This document shows, piece after piece, positions 19,731 through 28,291 of a stretch of 64,000 nucleotides of DNA (position 1 is the stretch's first letter; each line of letters starts with the position of its first letter). Source of the DNA: Oscillospiraceae bacterium. GTDB taxonomy: Bacteria; Bacillota; Clostridia; Oscillospirales; Oscillospiraceae. The stretch is taken from contig SVLL01000001.1 of assembly GCA_015067935.1 (NCBI GenBank), forward strand, positions 53,439 through 117,438. Direction: 5' to 3'. The notes under the pieces are model-generated. The model was not told where the DNA came from. It saw nothing but the letters and a program-made list of their open reading frames with translations, and made no database searches. Position numbers and translations under genes: made by a program.

Positions 19731-20905
19731 CAGCCCAACCCCTCACCGAAAACATAGTCCTTATCGAAGGGGTCAAAGCTGTCTTCTTCCACGATCTCAT
19801 CGGCATGCTCAGGCAGATAGATTTCCTGCCAGTACCAGCACAGCAGAAGATCTGTCACCTCGCCGTAGGAGCGGATGCCGCTGCTGTCGCCGCTTGCCTG
19901 AATGTAGGCGTTATTTACAGAGCTGGCAAATTTCGATGCATCCTTGTCGATGCGCTCGGTGCAGTAGAGAGAATAGGTCTGCATATCCCGGCGCATACTC
20001 TCGGTCATACCGTTGTACAGCCGATTCACCGCATTGGTTGCGGTTGCGGTGGAAAGGGAGGCCAGGGAGCTGTAGCAGTACCGGAAGGCCATAAAATAGC
20101 CGGAGTACTGATACAGAAGGTCGTCATTGTTGGTGCAGGAAAGAAATGCCGCCAGATTGGCATCCCGTTCCGGGGCAATGCACATCCGGTGCGCCATTTC
20201 ATGGCAGATGGTAAAGGGCAGGCTCACAACGGGGATGTTGGGATTCACTGCCGCCTCACCGGTCAGAGGCATTGTCACGCCGGAAATACCCATGGAGGTG
20301 TACATATCCGCCCAGCCCAGCTCTTTGACCGGGGTGGTCACGCCGCCAAAGACAGGATAGTTCTTTTTATACACCAGATTGTGAAAACCGTTTTCCGCCT
20401 GCAGGGCGGTGTCGTCAAAGGAAGAGATCTGCGGATTGCCGGTTTCGTCACGCTGTATCTGATCGGAAAGGGCATTGGCCTGATCCCGGAAATAGGTGGC
20501 CGCATTGATCAGGGGTGTCAGGCTGTCACCGGGAACGGTGGTATTCAGGCGAATATCCGCAGAAAGGTCGCTGCTGTACTGATTCAGCCCGTAAACACCG
20601 GTATGCAGGCACCACAGCAGGCACACGCCGGAGAGCACCCAGCCCATCCACTGGAAAAAGTTCCACTTAAAAAGGATCATTGCGATGACGGAAGCCAGCA
20701 GTAAGACCACCAGCAGCACCACGATGACCTGCCACAGACAGACCGACACACCGGCGGACCACTCCGCCAGCATATCCTGAATCAGGCGGGAGGCGTAGGG
20801 ATAGACCATATCCACCAATGCACCGTGGGCTTTGGCGAATTCCGTCAGGCCCCAGGTCATCAGGGCAAGAGCCGCCGCGATGAGGTAGCCGCGTATATAC
20901 TTCAA
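19730..20905 (-). CDS. DUF3810 membrane protein with zinc-protease motif
   Basis: A 391-aa protein. Three N-terminal membrane helices are visible (about residues 5-25, 58-80 and 88-108: IRGYLIAAALALMTWGL, VIVVLLVVLLLASVIAMIL, MGWVLSGVCLLWCLH). A large extracytoplasmic-looking region follows with HEMAHRMCIAPERDANLAAF, an HExxH motif plus a downstream Glu, as in DUF3810 proteins. The family is thought to be a membrane metalloprotease; targets are unknown. It overlaps rsmG by one base. Upstream lies the DnaA-box cluster, so its promoter is in that AT-rich stretch. Confidence 0.85.
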   Translation of the reverse strand: MKYIRGYLIAAALALMTWGLTEFAKAHGALVDMVYPYASRLIQDMLAEWSAGVSVCLWQVIVVLLVVLLLASVIAMILFKWNFFQWMGWVLSGVCLLWCLHTGVYGLNQYSSDLSADIRLNTTVPGDSLTPLINAATYFRDQANALSDQIQRDETGNPQISSFDDTALQAENGFHNLVYKKNYPVFGGVTTPVKELGWADMYTSMGISGVTMPLTGEAAVNPNIPVVSLPFTICHEMAHRMCIAPERDANLAAFLSCTNNDDLLYQYSGYFMAFRYCYSSLASLSTATATNAVNRLYNGMTESMRRDMQTYSLYCTERIDKDASKFASSVNNAYIQASGDSSGIRSYGEVTDLLLCWYWQEIYLPEHADEIVEEDSFDPFDKDYVFGEGLG

Positions 20906-20934
20906 AGGAATCCCTCCTTTTGATAATTGATAAT

Positions 20935-21135
20935 TGCGTAAAACCGCACATATTTGTTCATCTTATAGTATAGCACACTTTTTGTTCCTTGTCTGCCCTT
21001 TTTTTAATTTTTTATTTTTTGCCAGCTGTAGACTTAACTGTGTCATAATTCTGGTTAACATAAATTACCTAAAAGTTGTACACAGCCGGACAACCAAAAT
21101 AAAAGTTTTCCACATTATCCACAGCTTTTTCCACA
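20935..21135. other. Second DnaA-box cluster with AT-rich flank (possible origin part)
   Basis: Same-strand boxes TTTTCCACA (21106-21114), TTATCCACA (21115-21123, directly abutting) and TTTTCCACA (21127-21135), plus one-mismatch TTGTACACA (21076-21084). Just left is a strongly AT-rich stretch (CTTTTTTTAATTTTTTATTT near 20998). It could be part of a bipartite origin, a DnaA titration site or an old origin. Confidence 0.6.
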
Positions 21136-21150
21136 AGCCATCTATGGAAA

Positions 21151-21180
21151 ATCCCTGCAAAAATCAGCTTTTGCAGGGAT
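21151..21180 (-). terminator. Terminator after the thioesterase gene
   Basis: ATCCCTGCAAAA-ATCAGC-TTTTGCAGGGAT, about 50 bp past the stop, followed on the minus strand by TTTTCC. Confidence 0.75.
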
Positions 21181-21233
21181 GAAAGGGCTTCTTGGGCAAT
21201 TTTGCCGCTTTTTGGGAAAAACGCGCCTTTGGT

Positions 21234-21989
21234 TTACAGAACAACTTCCGACAGCTCCACCTTGGCAGAAAACACACGGCTGTGAGCGGTGGGCACTGCC
21301 TCTTGGGTGCGCACCGCCTCAACGGTAAGCACCGGACCTTCTCCCAGATCCCAATGGAGAGCCACCTGCTCCTTTTCCGTCACCTCGGACATATAGCAAA
21401 GGGTAAACTCCCGGATCTCGTGGGCAGCGTGAAAGGCCATAGGCAGAAGATCCTCCACCCAATCCAGATACCGGCAGTTGTTCATATGTCCGTTGATATC
21501 CAGATCCGTAAAGCGCACTGTCCGCAGCTCCACTTCCCCCATATCCCGGCCCATCAAAGAGCTGGGAGCCTGCAGCTCACAGCCTCTGAGCAGACCGTTG
21601 ACCTCCACGCCGCTCTTGCCGGGCAGAACCATCGCCCGGGTCTTTGCGTCCATCAGGATCCAAAGGCTGATGGAGCGGAAGCACTCGTTGCCCTTTTCGT
21701 CGTAGGCAATGGTGGAACGGGGATAGGCGGTACGGGTGGTGGGCATGGGCCAGGTCTCCAGACGGAGCTTTTCTCCGCTGCGGGGGGTACGGGTGATCTG
21801 CACCCGATGACGGATCACTGCCCAAAAGAGGTTTTTATCCATCAGCTGATTCTGGGCTGTGCCCAAAATGGCACTGTGATCTCCTGCCACATCCTGCAAA
21901 AACGAAAGGATACGGCTGGCCTTCAGCCGTCCGTGGGCATCCACCGCCACGGGGGAAACCTCATATTCCTTTATATAAATCGGTTCCAT
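21234..21989 (-). CDS. Acyl-ACP thioesterase (FatA/FatB family)
   Basis: A 251-aa double-hotdog enzyme that releases fatty acids from acyl carrier protein. The N-terminal half shows VSPVAVDAHGRLKASRILSF, the Asn/Asp-rich catalytic block is RFTDLDINGHMNNCRYLDWV (D-N-H motif), and the C-terminal half ends SRVFSAKVELSEVVL. Length fits bacterial single-chain acyl-ACP thioesterases. It begins one base after the stop of the HtrA gene, so both share a transcript. Its physiological product in this organism is not evident. Confidence 0.9.
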   Translation of the reverse strand: MEPIYIKEYEVSPVAVDAHGRLKASRILSFLQDVAGDHSAILGTAQNQLMDKNLFWAVIRHRVQITRTPRSGEKLRLETWPMPTTRTAYPRSTIAYDEKGNECFRSISLWILMDAKTRAMVLPGKSGVEVNGLLRGCELQAPSSLMGRDMGEVELRTVRFTDLDINGHMNNCRYLDWVEDLLPMAFHAAHEIREFTLCYMSEVTEKEQVALHWDLGEGPVLTVEAVRTQEAVPTAHSRVFSAKVELSEVVL

Positions 21990-21990
21990 A

Positions 21991-23190
21991 TTATTTTCCT
22001 GCCTCAGTCAAAGTGATGGTTGTGGTGTACTGACTGCCGCTGCGGTACATAGTCAAAGTAACCGTATCCCCGGCCTTGTGGGAGTAGAGAGCCTTTTCCA
22101 GCTCCTCTTCCGAGGTGACCCGGGCCTGGTCCACGGACAGCAGAATATCCCCGGCGCGGATTTCGGAGTTTTCCGGTGCTTCGGTGATATACAGACCGGC
22201 AGGGATCCTGCGGAAGATCTGGTCGAAGGAGCTGACCCACTGTCCTGTCAGCTCCAATGCCGGCCGGCCGGACACATAACCCTGGGAAATCAGCTGGTTG
22301 ACAATGTCCTGCACGATGACGGACGGAATGGCAAAGCCCAGTCCCTCCACACCGGCATCGTCGGCAAAAATGCCGATTTTCATTGTGTTGATGCCGATCA
22401 CCTGTCCAAAGCAGTTGATCAGCGGACCGCCGGAGTTGCCGGAATTTAAGGCGGCATTGGTTTGGATCAAAGTCATTGTCCGACCGCCGGAGACCACATC
22501 CCGGTTGATGGCGGAAACAATGCCGTCGGTCATCGTGCCCCGGAAGGCAACACCGAGAGGATCACCGATGGCCACCACCGCATCACCCACTCTCAGCTGA
22601 GAGGAATCTCCGAACTGAGCGGGGACAAGATCGTTGGTGTTGATGTACAGCACCGCCAGATCGGAAAGGGTGTCCGCGCCCACAAGCCGGGCGGTAAAGG
22701 TCCGACCGTCGGTCAGCAGGACCTGAATGCTCTGCGCTCCGTCCACAACATGGGCGTTGGTCACCAGATAGCCGTTTTGGGACAGCACCACACCGGTGCC
22801 GCTTCCGCTGCCGCCGGAGAAGGTGCAGGTGATGGACACCACAGAGGGGATATTTTTATCATAAATATCCTGCAGCCCCAATCCGCCTGCCTGGGGCACA
22901 TTGTCCACCTGACCGGGGATGGGAGAAAGCTCGATTTGTGTCTGATTGTCCGGATTTACGGGCATCTGCGTGGGGACGGTGGGGGCGGATGTAGGTGTCT
23001 TATCATCAGAGAAAAGCACATTGCTCACATCATCCAAATTGACGGTGAAATCCACCACCGAGCCGATGAGGGAAACTACGCCCACCAGCACAATGAGGAT
23101 ACAAAGCACCACTGCGATGATACCGCCCCGATTCTTCGGCGGCTTGGTAGAGCCGTTGGTGTAGGAATTTTGTTGATTGTTTTCGTACAT
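21991..23190 (-). CDS. htrA: HtrA/DegP-type membrane serine protease with PDZ domain
   Basis: A 399-aa S1C protease for envelope protein quality control. One N-terminal helix (GIIAVVLCILIVLVGVVSLIG, about 24-44) anchors it, and a linker rich in Thr and Pro follows. The catalytic triad is visible as VTNAHVVDG (His), DTLSDLAVL (Asp) and NSGNSGGPLI (Ser). A PDZ domain occupies about residues 300-395 (ENSEIRAGDILLSVDQARV). Length matches Gram-positive HtrA/YkdA. It is upstream of the thioesterase and downstream of the sensor kinase pair, so it may be a target of that system (inference). Confidence 0.95.
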   Translation of the reverse strand: MYENNQQNSYTNGSTKPPKNRGGIIAVVLCILIVLVGVVSLIGSVVDFTVNLDDVSNVLFSDDKTPTSAPTVPTQMPVNPDNQTQIELSPIPGQVDNVPQAGGLGLQDIYDKNIPSVVSITCTFSGGSGSGTGVVLSQNGYLVTNAHVVDGAQSIQVLLTDGRTFTARLVGADTLSDLAVLYINTNDLVPAQFGDSSQLRVGDAVVAIGDPLGVAFRGTMTDGIVSAINRDVVSGGRTMTLIQTNAALNSGNSGGPLINCFGQVIGINTMKIGIFADDAGVEGLGFAIPSVIVQDIVNQLISQGYVSGRPALELTGQWVSSFDQIFRRIPAGLYITEAPENSEIRAGDILLSVDQARVTSEEELEKALYSHKAGDTVTLTMYRSGSQYTTTITLTEAGK

Positions 23191-23244
23191 AAAAAAACCT
23201 CAAAGGGAAAAATTGAGAATGATAGCAGAAACCGCAGGCGTAGC

Positions 23245-23273
23245 CTTGGCCCCCTCTGAGGAGGGAGGCAAGG
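23245..23273. repeat. Family C half-repeat, copy C3
   Basis: CTTGGCCCCCTCTGAGGAGGGAGGCAAGG, one arm of family C, between htrA and the sensor kinase gene. Confidence 0.75.
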
Positions 23274-23294
23274 GCGGCAGATTGCCGCCTCTCC

Positions 23295-24725
23295 TTATCG
23301 CACCAGCGGCAGAGTGAAGGTAAACTCTGTTCTGCCCTGCTGGCTGGTGACGGAGATATTCTCTCCGTGGAAGTCCAGAATGGTCTTGACGATGTAAAGT
23401 CCCAGACCCCAGCTGTCCCGATTTCGGGAGCGGCTCTTATCTGCCTTGTGGAATCGCTCAAAAACCAGTGGAAGCTCCTCGGACGGGATCTCTTCACCGT
23501 CATTATATACGCTCAGGTAGATCTTATCCTTGCCGGTGCTGAGCTTAATGCCCAGCACGCCCGCCTCGGGGCAGAATTTTACGCCGTTGTCCACCAGATT
23601 GTAGATCACTTGATTGATGGTATCCTGATTGGCTATGGTATACACGGGATAATCTGGCATATTCACCTGTACATCCAGCTTTTTGCCGTTGATTTGCTGT
23701 TCGAAGGAAATCAGCACCTGACCTGCCAGCTCGGTTACATCAAAACGGCTCTTTTCCTCCTCGGAAATGCCGCTGCGCTCCCGCAGCCGGGCAATGTCCA
23801 GCATATTGCGCACCAGCCGGTTCAGTCGCTTGGTCTCCTGCGATACCAAAACCAAATACTGCCGGCTTTTTTCTGGAGGGATCGTCCCGTCCAAAATACC
23901 GTCCACATAGCCGGAAATGGAGGTCATGGGGGTTTTCAGCTCGTGGGATACATTGGCCACAAAATCCTGCCGCTGATTCTCACTCTTTTCCAAGGAGGCG
24001 GCCATATTATTGAAAGCCAGTGCCAGCTCCTCCACTTCTTGGGGGTTGCGTCCGTTGGTAGTGACCCGGGAGGAAAAATCCCCGTGTCCAAAGGCCTTTG
24101 CGGCTTTTGCCATATCCCGCAGGGGATTGGATTGCTTCCGGACGAAGAAGGTCATGATCACCACTGAAAGCACCAGCACCAGCAGACCTACGATGAAGAA
24201 GGAGTTGGAAATCGTATGCATAATCGATACGGTGTCGCCCACCGGAGAGGACACCATCACAATGGCCCGCGGGGCATTGCTCCCGGGGTCGCTCACCACC
24301 TGAAAGACCATATGCCGCTCCTCCGGGTATAGCCCGGAAATGATGCCGGTATCCGTAAAGCTTCCGGTATTCAGCAGCTGCTGCAGATAGGCTCTGTCCA
24401 GCTTAAGACCCACATGGGCGCAGCCCATAGGGGCATTGGCGCACATCAGCAGCTCGCCGTGGGGATCACAGATGACCGCATCGGCCCCGGAAACGGAAAC
24501 CGCCACCGTCAGGGCCATATAAAAATCCTGAGTGGAGATGCTTTGGTCCGCATAGCAGGACCGGAGCAGGGAGGAAATCACCGCAGCATCGTTTTTCAGG
24601 GACGAAATGGCCTGATCGGTCAGCGATCGGTTATACAGCCATTGAAAGGAGATGCCGATGAGTACCGTTGCTGCCAGAAAGATCAGAGACAGCGAGGTAA
24701 ATAACCGGCTGAAAGCACTTTTCAT
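23295..24725 (-). CDS. Sensor histidine kinase, HAMP-HisKA-HATPase
   Basis: A 476-aa membrane kinase. TM1 is about residues 9-28 (LFTSLSLIFLAATVLIGISF), an extracellular sensor of about 135 aa follows, then TM2 about 172-192 (SFFIVGLLVLVLSVVIMTFF) and HAMP (NPLRDMAKAAKAFGHGDFSS). The phospho-acceptor is in FVANVSHELKTPMTSISGYV. The ATPase has VIYNLVDNGVKF and DSWGLGLYIVKTI. It overlaps the regulator gene by four bases (ATGA). The ligand is unknown; neighbours suggest envelope stress. Confidence 0.95.
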   Translation of the reverse strand: MKSAFSRLFTSLSLIFLAATVLIGISFQWLYNRSLTDQAISSLKNDAAVISSLLRSCYADQSISTQDFYMALTVAVSVSGADAVICDPHGELLMCANAPMGCAHVGLKLDRAYLQQLLNTGSFTDTGIISGLYPEERHMVFQVVSDPGSNAPRAIVMVSSPVGDTVSIMHTISNSFFIVGLLVLVLSVVIMTFFVRKQSNPLRDMAKAAKAFGHGDFSSRVTTNGRNPQEVEELALAFNNMAASLEKSENQRQDFVANVSHELKTPMTSISGYVDGILDGTIPPEKSRQYLVLVSQETKRLNRLVRNMLDIARLRERSGISEEEKSRFDVTELAGQVLISFEQQINGKKLDVQVNMPDYPVYTIANQDTINQVIYNLVDNGVKFCPEAGVLGIKLSTGKDKIYLSVYNDGEEIPSEELPLVFERFHKADKSRSRNRDSWGLGLYIVKTILDFHGENISVTSQQGRTEFTFTLPLVR

Positions 24726-25444
24726 ACTTCCGTGCCCCCATCCGAAGCTTCCGGACAGAGATCCACTTCAAACTTGTAGCCCACGCCCCAAACAGTCTTG
24801 AGCCGCCAATATTCGGAAACATCCTCCAGCTTTTCCCGGACTCGCTTGACATGCACATCCACGGTGCGGCTGTCGCCGAAATATTCAAAGCCCCAGATTT
24901 CGTCCAGCAGCTGGTTACGGGTGTACACCCGGTTGGGAGAGGAGGCCAGATAGAACAGCAGCTCCATTTCCTTGGGGGGCGTGTCGATTTTCTTGCCGTT
25001 TACGATCAGCTCAAAGGCATCCATATCGATGATCAGCTTGTCGTAGACCAGCCGACGGGCCTTTTTCTCCGGCACTGCCGGCGCACTGCGGCGGAGCACC
25101 GCCTCGACCCGTGCCAAAAGCTCCTTCATTTCAAAGGGTTTGGTGATGTAGTCATCGGCACCGGCACGCAGACCCTGCACCTTATCAGAGGTCTCGCTCT
25201 TGGCGGTGAGCATAATGATGGGGGTCTGGGAATCGGCCCGGATCGCCCGGCATACAGCCCAGCCGTCCATAACGGGCATCATCACATCCAGCAGAACCAG
25301 ATCGGGCTTCAGGGTGCGGTACATATTAAGACCCTGACCGCCGTCCGTGGCCTTTTCCACCCGGTAGCCTTCCTTTTTCAGATAGATTTCCAGAAGGTCT
25401 GCAATGTGCAGATCGTCTTCTACGATTAAAACGGTTTTTGTCAT
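24722..25444 (-). CDS. OmpR/PhoB-type response regulator
   Basis: A 240-aa regulator. The start is set at MTKTVLIVEDDLHIADLLE (25444), after an AGAGGTG site; the track ORF reads through a family A repeat upstream. The receiver domain has acidic EDD, the phospho-Asp in LVLLDVMMPVMDGW, IIMLTAKSE and the Lys in ADDYITKPFEM. The winged-helix domain at about 135-228 includes LLFYLASSPNRVYTRNQLLD and RTVDVHVKRVREKL. It is the partner of the adjacent kinase and precedes it in the transcript. Confidence 0.96.
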   Translation of the reverse strand: MTKTVLIVEDDLHIADLLEIYLKKEGYRVEKATDGGQGLNMYRTLKPDLVLLDVMMPVMDGWAVCRAIRADSQTPIIMLTAKSETSDKVQGLRAGADDYITKPFEMKELLARVEAVLRRSAPAVPEKKARRLVYDKLIIDMDAFELIVNGKKIDTPPKEMELLFYLASSPNRVYTRNQLLDEIWGFEYFGDSRTVDVHVKRVREKLEDVSEYWRLKTVWGVGYKFEVDLCPEASDGGTEV

Positions 25445-25503
25445 AATAAACACCTCTTGAAAGTTGATAGTTGAAAAGTATACGCGAAATGTACCAACAA
25501 ACG

Positions 25504-25628
25504 ATGTCATTGCGAGGAGGGCGTAGCCCGACGTGGCAATCTCCTGCTTCAACCTATCGATGCGCTGTGCAAAATCAAACATCGTACCGGGAGATTCCCA
25601 CGGGCCTGACGGCCCTCGGAATGACATC
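25504..25628. repeat. Family A repeat, copy A6, left of uppP
   Basis: ATGTCATTGCGAGGAGGGC, CGTGGCAATCTCC, a GATGCGCTGTGCAAAA centre, CATCGTACCGGGAGATTCCC and CTCGGAATGACAT. With its left flank (25456-25503) it matches, in inverted orientation, the right part and flank of copy A7 at about 26980-27088. Confidence 0.9.
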
Positions 25629-25765
25629 ATTGTGAGGTTATGCATTCGTTAGGGGGTGACATATGGTCAAAATTTGCTTTTTACCATATTATAACACATT
25701 TTTTTGCCTTTTCGTGAACTTTTTTTGAAGAGTTAGACCCAAAAATGTGAACAGCTAAATTTTTC

Positions 25766-25794
25766 TTGCATTTCACTATCTGTTGGGCTATGAT
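25766..25794 (+). promoter_or_regulatory. uppP promoter
   Basis: -35 TTGCAT, 17-bp spacer, -10 TATGAT; a family B repeat lies in the leader between this and the gene. Confidence 0.7.
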
Positions 25795-25802
25795 AGAGGC
25801 GT

Positions 25803-25920
25803 AAAGGCTCCCCTGTGTAAGGGGAGCTGTCAAAAATCTTTGATTTTTGACTGAGGGGTTGTCACAATCCCTCCGACCTCGCTAACGCTCGGCCACCTCC
25901 CTTTACACAAGGGAGGCTTG
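25803..25920. repeat. Family B repeat, copy B4 (compact), in the uppP leader
   Basis: AAGGCTCCCCTGTGTAAGGGGAG, AAAATCTTTGATTTTTGACT, GAGGGGTTGTCACAATCCCTC, GAGCGTTAGCGAGG-type inner stem, and CTCCCTTTACACAAGGGAGGC. It would be transcribed as the 5' leader of uppP. Confidence 0.85.
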
Positions 25921-25948
25921 ATTCCGTTACTTTGAAAGGAGTACTCCT

Positions 25949-26806
25949 ATGATCGAAATTTTGCAAGCGATTCTGTTTGGTATTGTAGAGGGCGTTACCG
26001 AATGGCTGCCCGTTTCCTCCACCGGCCACATCATCCTGCTCAACGATATCTGGCCCTTAAATGTGTCGGAGGCCTTCTATGATCTTTTTGAGATCGTCAT
26101 CCAGTTGGGCGCGATTCTGGCGGTGCTGGTGCTGTTTTTCAAAAAACTGAACCCCTTTGCCCCCTCCAAGACCGCAGCAGAGAAAAAGAATACTTGGGTC
26201 TTGTGGCTGAAGGTCATTGTGGCGGTGCTGCCGTCGGCGGTCATCGGTCTTGCTGTTGACGATCCGCTGGATAATTTCCTGCGGGGCACGCCGGTGCTGG
26301 GTACGAACCTGAATGCGGTGGTCGTGGCGGCAATGCTGATCATCTACGGCGTGTTCTTCATCTTGGTGGAGCGCAGCAAAAACCGGGAATTTAAAATTCA
26401 GGATACCACCCAGATCGACTACCGCACCGCCCTTCTCATCGGTGCATTCCAGTGCCTGAGCATCATCCCCGGCACCTCCCGTTCCGGCGCGACCATTCTG
26501 GGCGCGATTCTGCTGGGAGTTTCCCGTCCTGCCGGTGCGGAATTCTCCTTCTTCCTGGCGATTCCCACCATGCTGGGAGCCAGCGCACTGAAGCTGCTGA
26601 AATACATACTGGGTGGTGTAATGCCCTCCGGCACAGAGATTGCCGTTCTGCTCACCGGCTGTGTGGTGTCCTTCGTGGTGAGCCTGCTGGTGATCAAGGG
26701 TCTAATGGATTATGTGCGCAAGCACTCCTTCTCTGTGTTCGGCATTTACCGCATTATTCTTGGTATTGTCGTGCTGGCCTATTTCGTTCTGACATCGATG
26801 GTTTGA
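25949..26806 (+). CDS. uppP: Undecaprenyl-diphosphatase UppP/BacA
   Basis: A 285-aa polytopic membrane enzyme that dephosphorylates undecaprenyl diphosphate, recycling the lipid carrier for cell-wall synthesis; extra copies confer bacitracin resistance. The first conserved motif is GIVEGVTEWLPVSSTGHIIL and the second is IIPGTSRSGATILGAI; about eight hydrophobic helices are evident. Length is normal. The start follows AAAGGAGT. It is the only plus-strand gene between the two-component operon and dpaA and is bracketed by inverted copies of family A. Confidence 0.97.
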   Translation: MIEILQAILFGIVEGVTEWLPVSSTGHIILLNDIWPLNVSEAFYDLFEIVIQLGAILAVLVLFFKKLNPFAPSKTAAEKKNTWVLWLKVIVAVLPSAVIGLAVDDPLDNFLRGTPVLGTNLNAVVVAAMLIIYGVFFILVERSKNREFKIQDTTQIDYRTALLIGAFQCLSIIPGTSRSGATILGAILLGVSRPAGAEFSFFLAIPTMLGASALKLLKYILGGVMPSGTEIAVLLTGCVVSFVVSLLVIKGLMDYVRKHSFSVFGIYRIILGIVVLAYFVLTSMV

Positions 26807-26854
26807 TTAACCTTCCCCTTGTGTGGATGCTGATATAAACGCACAATGTAAAAA

Positions 26855-27037
26855 TATGTCATTGCGAGGAGCATGCTGCATAGCGCAGCGGTCAAAATCT
26901 AAATGATTGCCGGTGGCAATCATACCTATCGCTATGCGACGTGGCAATCTCCTGCTCAAATCTACCGATACGCTGTGCAAAAACAAACATCGTACCGGGA
27001 GATTGCCACGTCGGGCTGTGCCCTCCTCGCAATGACA
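26855..27037. repeat. Family A repeat, copy A7, right of uppP
   Basis: TATGTCATTGCGAGGAGCATGC, a nested GATTGCCGGTGGCAATC, CGACGTGGCAATCTCC, CATCGTACCGGGAGATTGCC and CCTCCTCGCAATGACA. It is longer than other copies because of a nested palindrome. The rest of 26807-27103 holds no gene. Confidence 0.9.
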
Positions 27038-27103
27038 CCGTTTATTGGTACATTTCGCGTATAATTTTCAACTGTCAACTTTCAACTCCCGGAGGGTATA
27101 AAA

Positions 27104-27131
27104 CCACCGCGACGGAAATTCGTCGCGGTGG
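27104..27131 (-). terminator. Terminator of the nfeD-SPFH-DUF6440 operon
   Basis: CCACCGCGACG-GAAATT-CGTCGCGGTGG, a perfect 11-bp stem with A/T runs on both sides, just past the DUF6440 stop. Confidence 0.9.
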
Positions 27132-27136
27132 AATTT

Positions 27137-27328
27137 TTATTCCTCGTATTCGTTGGGGATAGGCGTGACCACCGGGGTGCCGTCCCGGTCCAGAAGCACC
27201 GTCAGCCCACCGGCATAGCCGCTTGCATGGAACAGGTAATTCACGCCGGTTTTCCGGTCCACCCAGATCTCATTGCTTCCGAATGCGCCGTCGGAATAGG
27301 TTTTAATAAACCGCTTTTCCTGCGCCAT
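27137..27328 (-). CDS. Small DUF6440-like protein
   Basis: A 63-aa protein: MAQEKRFIKTYSDGAFGSNE and ETGVNYLF-like RKTGVNYLFHASGYAGGLTV, ending PVVTPIPNEYEE. The core 'KTGVNYLF...GYAGGLTVLLD.DG.PV' is the signature of short DUF6440 proteins common in Firmicutes; no function is known to me. It follows the SPFH gene by three bases and ends at a strong terminator, so it is the last gene of that operon. Confidence 0.8.
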   Translation of the reverse strand: MAQEKRFIKTYSDGAFGSNEIWVDRKTGVNYLFHASGYAGGLTVLLDRDGTPVVTPIPNEYEE

Positions 27329-27331
27329 GGC

Positions 27332-28252
27332 TTACTCCTTGGTGCCTTCCACAATGCCGTTTGCCAGACCCACCAGACCCTGCATTTCGCTGGGGATGAT
27401 GATCTTGGTGGCCTTGCCGTCGGCAACCTTCTGCATGGCCTCAATGGCCTTCAGACGCAGCACGGCATCGTTGGGGGCCTTATCGTTGAGCATTGCCAGA
27501 GAATCGGCCAGTGCCTTCTGCACAGCCAGAATGGCCTGCGCCTCACCGTCAGCCTTCAAAATAGCGGCCTGCTTTTCTGCCTCAGCCTTCAAAATGGCGG
27601 CCTGCTTTTCCGCATCGGCCTTCAAAATGGCAGACTCCCGTTCGCCTTCGGCAATCAGGATGGCAGACTTCTTCTGACCCTCAGCCTGCAGAATGGCCTG
27701 ACGGCGGTCACGCTCTGCCTTCATCTGCTTTTCCATGGAGCTCTGGATATCCGCAGGGGGAAGAATGTTCTTCAGCTCCACCCGGTTGACCTTAATGCCC
27801 CAGGGGTCGGTGGCTTCGTCCAGAATGGCGCGCATTTTGGTATTGATGATGTCGCGGCTGGTCAGAGTCTGATCCAGCTCCAGATCACCGATGATGTTAC
27901 GCAGGGTAGTGGCGGTCAGGGTTTCCATAGCAGCCATGGGCTGCTCCACGCCGTAGGTGTACAGCTTGGGGTCGGTGATGGAGAAATACACGACCGTGTC
28001 GATCTGCATGGTAACATTGTCCTTGGTGATAACGGGCTGGGGGGGATAGTCCAGAACCTGCTCCTTCAGGCTCACCCGACGGGCGATCCGGTCAATAAAG
28101 GGCACCTTGAAGTGCAGACCCACGGTCCAGACGGTCTGGAATGCACCCAGACGCTCGATCACATAAGCCCGGGACTGCTGAACCACCGCGATATTGGAAA
28201 TCACGATCAGCAGAAGAACCACAATAATGGCAACGATGATAAATAATTCCAT
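27332..28252 (-). CDS. SPFH/band-7 (stomatin-like, QmcA-type) membrane protein
   Basis: A 306-aa protein with an N-terminal membrane helix (ELFIIVAIIVVLLLIVISNIAVV) followed by an SPFH domain (QSRAYVIERLGAFQTVWTVG, DRIARRVSLKEQVLDYPPQP, TLRNIIGDLELDQTLTSRD). A long Ala/Glu-rich coiled coil covers about residues 180-260 with repeats of AILKAEAEKQA. Stomatin-like proteins form membrane microdomain scaffolds and often pair with NfeD proteins, exactly as seen: the NfeD gene lies 39 bp upstream. The specific client is unknown. Confidence 0.94.
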   Translation of the reverse strand: MELFIIVAIIVVLLLIVISNIAVVQQSRAYVIERLGAFQTVWTVGLHFKVPFIDRIARRVSLKEQVLDYPPQPVITKDNVTMQIDTVVYFSITDPKLYTYGVEQPMAAMETLTATTLRNIIGDLELDQTLTSRDIINTKMRAILDEATDPWGIKVNRVELKNILPPADIQSSMEKQMKAERDRRQAILQAEGQKKSAILIAEGERESAILKADAEKQAAILKAEAEKQAAILKADGEAQAILAVQKALADSLAMLNDKAPNDAVLRLKAIEAMQKVADGKATKIIIPSEMQGLVGLANGIVEGTKE

Positions 28253-28291
28253 AATATACCTCCTAAGATTTTATGTTATTGCAGAGTTGTT

